Below, piece after piece: positions 12,761-16,619 of a stretch of 16,619 bases of DNA. The position numbers and the translations under genes are program-made. Origin of the DNA: Clostridiales bacterium UBA5446 (GTDB lineage Bacteria > Bacillota > Clostridia > Oscillospirales > Oscillospiraceae); assembly GCA_002427465.1 (NCBI GenBank), contig DIRC01000003.1:1-16619 (forward strand). The letters run 5' to 3'. The notes beneath the pieces are model-generated. The model had not been told where the DNA came from and searched no databases. It saw only the letters and a program-made list of their open reading frames with translations. How positions within the stretch are numbered: the first letter of the stretch is position 1; each line of letters opens with the position of its first letter.

Positions 12761-13926
12761 CGTCTTGATTTCCGTTTTTTGGCGGCTGAGGCGCGAAGGA
12801 TGAAGAACAGGGCCACCGCGGCGGCCAGGGCGGCGATGACGATGGTGGGAACAATGTTCTTCTCGCCGGAAGTCCGGACCTGGAGCCAAAGGCTGTCCAT
12901 TAGCTGATTCGTTTCGGTGCTCAGGTAAAGGAAGCTCTCCCCCCGGGAGATGGTTTCGGCATCGGGATAGGCGATGCCGCTGGATGCGGCTTCGGGGTCC
13001 ATATAGTCCTTTGCGGCGGAGATGGGGGTGGAATAACCCAGGTATTCAAGGTTTTGCCCGGAGATCTCCGGATCACACAGAAAGTTGATATAGGCTTCCG
13101 CGGCCGCTTTGTTCTGGCTGCTCTTGGGGATGCACATGGCGTCTATGAAAATGTTAAAGCCCTCCTCGGGAAAACAGAAGGCAAGATTCTCGTTCTCTGA
13201 GACCATCTGAAGGTAATCTCCGGCGTAGTAAGGGGCGATCCAGGCCTCCTCCCGCTCCATTTTGGCGTAGATCTGATCCATCACGTAGCTCTGAACTAAT
13301 GGCTTTTGCGCCAGCAGCAGCTCGGAGGCGGCGTTGAGGACAGCCTCGTCCTCGCTGTTGACGTCGTCCCCGTTCATAAATTCCGCGATGGCGAAGGCGT
13401 CCCTGGGGTTGTCGAACATGAGGATTTTGCCGGAATACGCCTCATCCCAGAGGGATTGCCAACTGGTGACTTCCTCCACATATTTAGTGTTGTATATGAT
13501 GCCGACGCTGCCCCAGGTATAGGGGACGGAGTAGAGATTGGCCGGATCGTAGGCGGTGTTTTTGTAGGCCTCGTCCACATAGGCATAGTTGGGGATGTTC
13601 GAAAAATCCAGTGTCTCCAGCATGTCTTCGGCGATCAGCCGGGCGACCATATAGTCGGAGGGGATGATCACGTCATAGGTGGATCCGCCGGTTTTCAGCT
13701 TGGTATAGAGACTCTCGTTGGAGTCGAAGGTCATGTAATTGACCTGAATGCCCGTGGCTTCGGTGAAAGCGGCGTTGACATCAATGTAACCGTCGCTGCC
13801 GTCGGAGATATACTGGCCCCAGTTGTACACATTGATAGTCACGGCTCCGTTATCCGCCAGGGACCCGACGGGCAGGCAGAGCAAAATCAGCACGGCGGCA
13901 AGGGCGGCGGTAAAGAGTTTTTTCAT
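12748..13926 (-). CDS. potD: Spermidine/putrescine ABC transporter substrate-binding protein with C-terminal membrane anchor
   Basis: A 392-aa PotD-family periplasmic-binding-like protein that captures polyamines outside the membrane for PotABC. A signal peptide covers residues 1-24 (MKKLF, a hydrophobic core, then GSLA before DNG). No lipobox cysteine fits, as Cys17 sits in the core after LL. VYNWGQYI at 33-40, TYDVIIPSDYMVARL, VPYTWGSVGIIYN and MDQIYAKMEREEAWIAPYYAGD are family-typical, and the acidic and aromatic residues suit amine binding. A hydrophobic helix at about 358-376 and a basic tail (AAKKRKSRRCKS) end the protein, indicating C-terminal anchoring in place of a lipid anchor. The ATG overlaps the potC stop (ATGA), with AAGGAG 9 nt upstream inside potC. 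Confidence 0.93.
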   Translation of the reverse strand: MKKLFTAALAAVLILLCLPVGSLADNGAVTINVYNWGQYISDGSDGYIDVNAAFTEATGIQVNYMTFDSNESLYTKLKTGGSTYDVIIPSDYMVARLIAEDMLETLDFSNIPNYAYVDEAYKNTAYDPANLYSVPYTWGSVGIIYNTKYVEEVTSWQSLWDEAYSGKILMFDNPRDAFAIAEFMNGDDVNSEDEAVLNAASELLLAQKPLVQSYVMDQIYAKMEREEAWIAPYYAGDYLQMVSENENLAFCFPEEGFNIFIDAMCIPKSSQNKAAAEAYINFLCDPEISGQNLEYLGYSTPISAAKDYMDPEAASSGIAYPDAETISRGESFLYLSTETNQLMDSLWLQVRTSGEKNIVPTIVIAALAAAVALFFILRASAAKKRKSRRCKS

Positions 13927-14762
13927 ATTTTCATTCTCCTTCTGCCTGCGGAAAAATTCCGTCTGGCTTGTTTTGTTCTTTTTTCATCCCTGGCCTGCAG
14001 CAGGTTCATTAGTATCATAACCAGCAGTATCGTGATGAAAAGCAGGGTGAAAAGGGCATAGATTTTGGGGTGCAGCGGCTTTTTGGTATAATTGTATATT
14101 TCCACGGGCAGTGTTATAAAATTCGGCCCGTAGACGAAATAGGAGATCACAAAGTCATCCAGGCTCATGGTGAAGCTCATCAGCGCGCCGGAGATGATAC
14201 CGGGCATGATCTCATACAGGATGACCTTGAAGAATGCCTGGGCCGGCGTGCAGCCCAAATCCAGGGCGGCGTCGCGCAGATCCCGATCCATCTGGGACAG
14301 CTTGGGCAGCACCGACAGAATGACATAAGGCAGGTTAAAGGTGATGTGTGCGATCAGCAGGGTAAAAAACCCAAGGATATTGCTGATCTTCATGGTGTGG
14401 CCGATGAACGCGAAAAGCAGGGCCAGGGAGACGCCCGTCACAATTTCGGGGTTTGTGAGGGGGATATTCGTCACGGCAAGGGCCGCGGAACGCTGCTTTC
14501 TGCCCATGGCATGGATTCCCAGGGCCGCCATTGTGCCCAGCAGGGTTGCCACAAGGGAGGACAGCACGGCGACGATCAGGGAGTTTGCCAGCAGGGGGAG
14601 AAGGACGCTGTCCCGGAACAGTTCGCTGTAGCGGGAAAGGGTAAAGCCCTTCCAAACCGCGATATCAGCGCCTGCGTTGAAGGAGGCCACAGCCAGAACA
14701 ATCATCGGAATATACAGGAAAATCAGCACCAGAACGGTGAATATCCAGTTGAACCGTTTCAT
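13923..14762 (-). CDS. potC: Spermidine/putrescine ABC transporter permease PotC
   Basis: A 279-aa inner-membrane permease with six helices. The first, at about residues 7-27, ends the short cytoplasmic N-terminus. The EAA loop that docks with PotA reads DAALDLGCTPAQAFFKVILYEIMPG, near residues 160-185. It has the shape and size of PotC: a second permease lying after PotB and pairing with it as a heterodimer. It overlaps potB by ATGA and potD by ATGA, so translation is coupled along the operon. Its own ribosome binding site is weak (GGTGACGGT), consistent with coupling. The C-terminus is rich in Arg and Lys. Confidence 0.95.
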   Translation of the reverse strand: MKRFNWIFTVLVLIFLYIPMIVLAVASFNAGADIAVWKGFTLSRYSELFRDSVLLPLLANSLIVAVLSSLVATLLGTMAALGIHAMGRKQRSAALAVTNIPLTNPEIVTGVSLALLFAFIGHTMKISNILGFFTLLIAHITFNLPYVILSVLPKLSQMDRDLRDAALDLGCTPAQAFFKVILYEIMPGIISGALMSFTMSLDDFVISYFVYGPNFITLPVEIYNYTKKPLHPKIYALFTLLFITILLVMILMNLLQARDEKRTKQARRNFSAGRRRMKI

Positions 14763-15574
14763 ACCGTCACCATACTTTCGCCGTCGTCATCCGAAAACCG
14801 GTTCATCAGCGCGATGCAGATGAAGACCAGAACCATCAGGCCCAGGGACATGGCAGCGCCAAGGTTGGGATTGTAGGCGGCCTTAAACTGGCTTTCGATC
14901 ACGTCTCCGATCAGCGTGGCACCCGAGGAGCCCAGCTTTTGCGAGATATAGAAGGTGGAAACGGCCGGGACGAATACCATGGTGACGCCGGAGATGACGC
15001 CCGGCAGGGAAAGGGGCAGGACAACCTTGCCGAAGACCTGGCGGGAATTGCAGCCCAGGTCCTGGGCTGCCTCGATCAGCCGGGGGTCGATCTTGACGAT
15101 GACCGAATAAAGGGGCAGAATCATATAAGGCAAAAAGTTATAAACCATGCCCAGGATGACGGCCCCGTCGTTTCGGATCAGGGGCAGCGGGGAAAGCCCC
15201 AGGGAAGTGATGAAGGAGTTTATAATCCCCGTATCCTCCAGCAGCGCCACCCAGGCCAGGGTGCGCAGCAGGAAGCTTATGCACATGGGCAGGGTCACCA
15301 GCATATAGAGAAAGCGCTGGTTGTGCGGCGCACAGCCGGCAATGTAATAGGCCACCGGATAGCCGATAACGAGGCAGATCAGGGACGATACCAGGGCCAG
15401 CCACACGGACTTCATGAAAATAGGGCCGTATTGCTTCAGGGAAACGAGGTTTCGGAAAGTCAGGCTCCCTGTGACAGAGTCTGTAAATGCGAAATACATC
15501 ACGATAGCCAGAGGAATGATGGTGAATATGGTCATCCAGACAAGGTACGGCCCGGCAAGCAGCTTATTCTTCAT
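14759..15574 (-). CDS. potB: Spermidine/putrescine ABC transporter permease PotB
   Basis: A 271-aa membrane permease with six helices, the first at about residues 10-28. The EAA cytoplasmic loop reads EAAQDLGCNSRQVFGKVVLPLSLPG, followed by GVTMVFVPAVSTFYIS, which is typical of PotB. It forms the translocation path with PotC. The start overlaps the potA end by 11 nt, and GGAGGAG lies about 8 nt before the ATG within potA. The end overlaps potC by ATGA. The length is normal and nothing is missing. Confidence 0.95.
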   Translation of the reverse strand: MKNKLLAGPYLVWMTIFTIIPLAIVMYFAFTDSVTGSLTFRNLVSLKQYGPIFMKSVWLALVSSLICLVIGYPVAYYIAGCAPHNQRFLYMLVTLPMCISFLLRTLAWVALLEDTGIINSFITSLGLSPLPLIRNDGAVILGMVYNFLPYMILPLYSVIVKIDPRLIEAAQDLGCNSRQVFGKVVLPLSLPGVISGVTMVFVPAVSTFYISQKLGSSGATLIGDVIESQFKAAYNPNLGAAMSLGLMVLVFICIALMNRFSDDDGESMVTV

Positions 15575-16619
15575 TCAGCGACTCCTCCGGAAGGGGGGCG
15601 TCCTCCTCGCCGATGATGGCGTCGGGGTCGTTGATCTCGTCATATTCCGCCGAATAGGAGCTGTAATCCCCGAACATGCCGGAGTACTCGCTCTTTTTCA
15701 TGACATGGATATCATTGGGCGTGAGCTTGATGCCGATATAGGCGCCGACAGGCTGATAATCGGTGGTCTGGATGAGCCACTTAAAACCCCTAAAATCCAC
15801 GATGATGTCGTAATGAACCCCCTTAAAGGTGACCGAGGCAACGGTTCCGCACAGGTGGCCGGCGTCGGGAGGGACGATGTCGATATCCTCCGGTCTGATG
15901 ACCACGTCCACGGGCGCGTTCTTCTCAAAGCCGGCGTCCATGCATTTGAATTTCCGGCCGAAAAATTCCACCAGGTAATCGTCCCGCATGATGCCGTCCA
16001 GAATATTGGATTCGCCGATGAAGTCGGCGACGAAGGCGTTTTTCGGCTCGTTGTAAATATCCTCCGGAGAGCCGATCTGCTGGATCCGGCCCCTGTCCAT
16101 GACGACGACGGTGTCGGACATGGTCAGCGCCTCTTCCTGGTCGTGTGTAACATATATAAAGGTGATTCCCATTGCCTGCTGGATGCGCTTGAGCTCGTTT
16201 TGCATATCCTTGCGGAGGCGCAGGTCCAAAGCGCCCAGCGGTTCGTCCAGCAGCAGAACCTGCGGCCGGTTTACAAGGGCGCGGGCAATGGCCACGCGCT
16301 GCTGCTGGCCGCCGGACAGGGCGTTAATACTGCGGTTTTCAAAGCCCTTGAGAGAGACGATTTCCAGCATTTCCTCAACGCGTTCGTCTATCTCGTCCTC
16401 CGAAAGCTTCGCGATTCTCAAACCGAAGGCAATGTTGTCGTATACGTCCAGATGCGGGAAAAGGGCGTATCGCTGAAACACCGTGTTGACCCGCCGCTTG
16501 TGCGGCGGAACATCATTAATCCTCACACCTTCAAACAGCACGTCGCCGCCGGTAGGCTGCAGGAAGCCGCCTATTATGCGCAGCGTGGTTGTTTTGCCGC
16601 AGCCCGACGGGCCCAGCAG
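15564..16619 (-). CDS. potA: Spermidine/putrescine ABC transporter ATP-binding protein PotA (partial at right edge)
   Basis: 351 residues are visible; roughly the first 35-40 lie beyond the window. The fragment opens in frame at LLGPSGCGKTTTLR, which is Walker A. The Q-loop VFQRYALFPHLDVYDNIAFGL, signature LSGGQQQRVAIARAL, Walker B LLLDEPLGALD and switch histidine YVTHDQEEAL follow in order, so the ATPase should be active. The C-terminal part carries the TOBE-like domain (ADFIGESNILDG, VVIRPEDIDIVPP) typical of PotA/MalK-type subunits, then an acidic tail of about 30 residues ending EESLNEE. The GTG at 16541 is internal and not the start, since the P-loop lies upstream of it. It is the first gene of potABCD seen; the promoter is outside the window. 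Confidence 0.95.
   Translation of the reverse strand: MLGPSGCGKTTTLRIIGGFLQPTGGDVLFEGVRINDVPPHKRRVNTVFQRYALFPHLDVYDNIAFGLRIAKLSEDEIDERVEEMLEIVSLKGFENRSINALSGGQQQRVAIARALVNRPQVLLLDEPLGALDLRLRKDMQNELKRIQQAMGITFIYVTHDQEEALTMSDTVVVMDRGRIQQIGSPEDIYNEPKNAFVADFIGESNILDGIMRDDYLVEFFGRKFKCMDAGFEKNAPVDVVIRPEDIDIVPPDAGHLCGTVASVTFKGVHYDIIVDFRGFKWLIQTTDYQPVGAYIGIKLTPNDIHVMKKSEYSGMFGDYSSYSAEYDEINDPDAIIGEEDAPLPEESLNEE

Noticed and set aside
16541..16541. potA starting at the GTG at 16541
   Set aside because: The reading frame continues upstream to the window edge and contains Walker A (GPSGCGKTT), so the gene is cut and the GTG is internal.

Overview
The window looks like chromosomal DNA of a strictly anaerobic Clostridia-type Firmicute. 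This is inferred from a ferredoxin-dependent 2-oxoacid oxidoreductase, a YkvI-type permease, an ABCD-ordered spermidine/putrescine importer and a membrane protein resembling DUF5693, all with AGGAGG-like ribosome binding sites and fairly GC-rich codons. No rRNA, tRNA, transposase, phage gene or CRISPR array was seen.

Region 1 (1-5668, minus strand) reads from a GntR/FCD regulator through two tandem ketopantoate-reductase-like dehydrogenases and a small P-loop NTPase into a four-subunit 2-oxoacid:ferredoxin oxidoreductase. Its order is delta ferredoxin, alpha VorB, beta, then gamma, which is cut by the left edge. Gaps are 57 nt or less and no terminator was seen, so this may be one eight-gene operon. 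The inferred pathway is: 2-hydroxyacid to 2-oxoacid (dehydrogenases), then to acyl-CoA, CO2 and reduced ferredoxin (oxidoreductase).

Region 2 (5669-7485) starts with a 407-nt AT-rich divergent control region holding a good sigma-A-type promoter, a 7+7 bp inverted repeat over its -35 element, and further palindromes. On the plus strand it drives a YkvI-family permease and a 66-aa two-helix membrane protein, and it ends at a strong terminator. The permease is a plausible uptake or efflux partner of region 1.

Region 3 (7508-11210, plus strand) is a probable three-gene unit: a short-type S-adenosylhomocysteinase homologue with unusual active-site residues, an MgtE magnesium transporter and an AEC-family permease. 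It closes with a hairpin that can terminate from both sides.

Region 4 (11221-16619, minus strand) holds potA (cut by the right edge), potB, potC and potD with overlapping genes, a terminator, and then the DUF5693-like membrane protein. A candidate promoter lies inside the end of potD, so that the hairpin that stops pot transcripts would be cut in transcripts starting there. PotD has a signal peptide but no lipobox, and carries a C-terminal membrane anchor.
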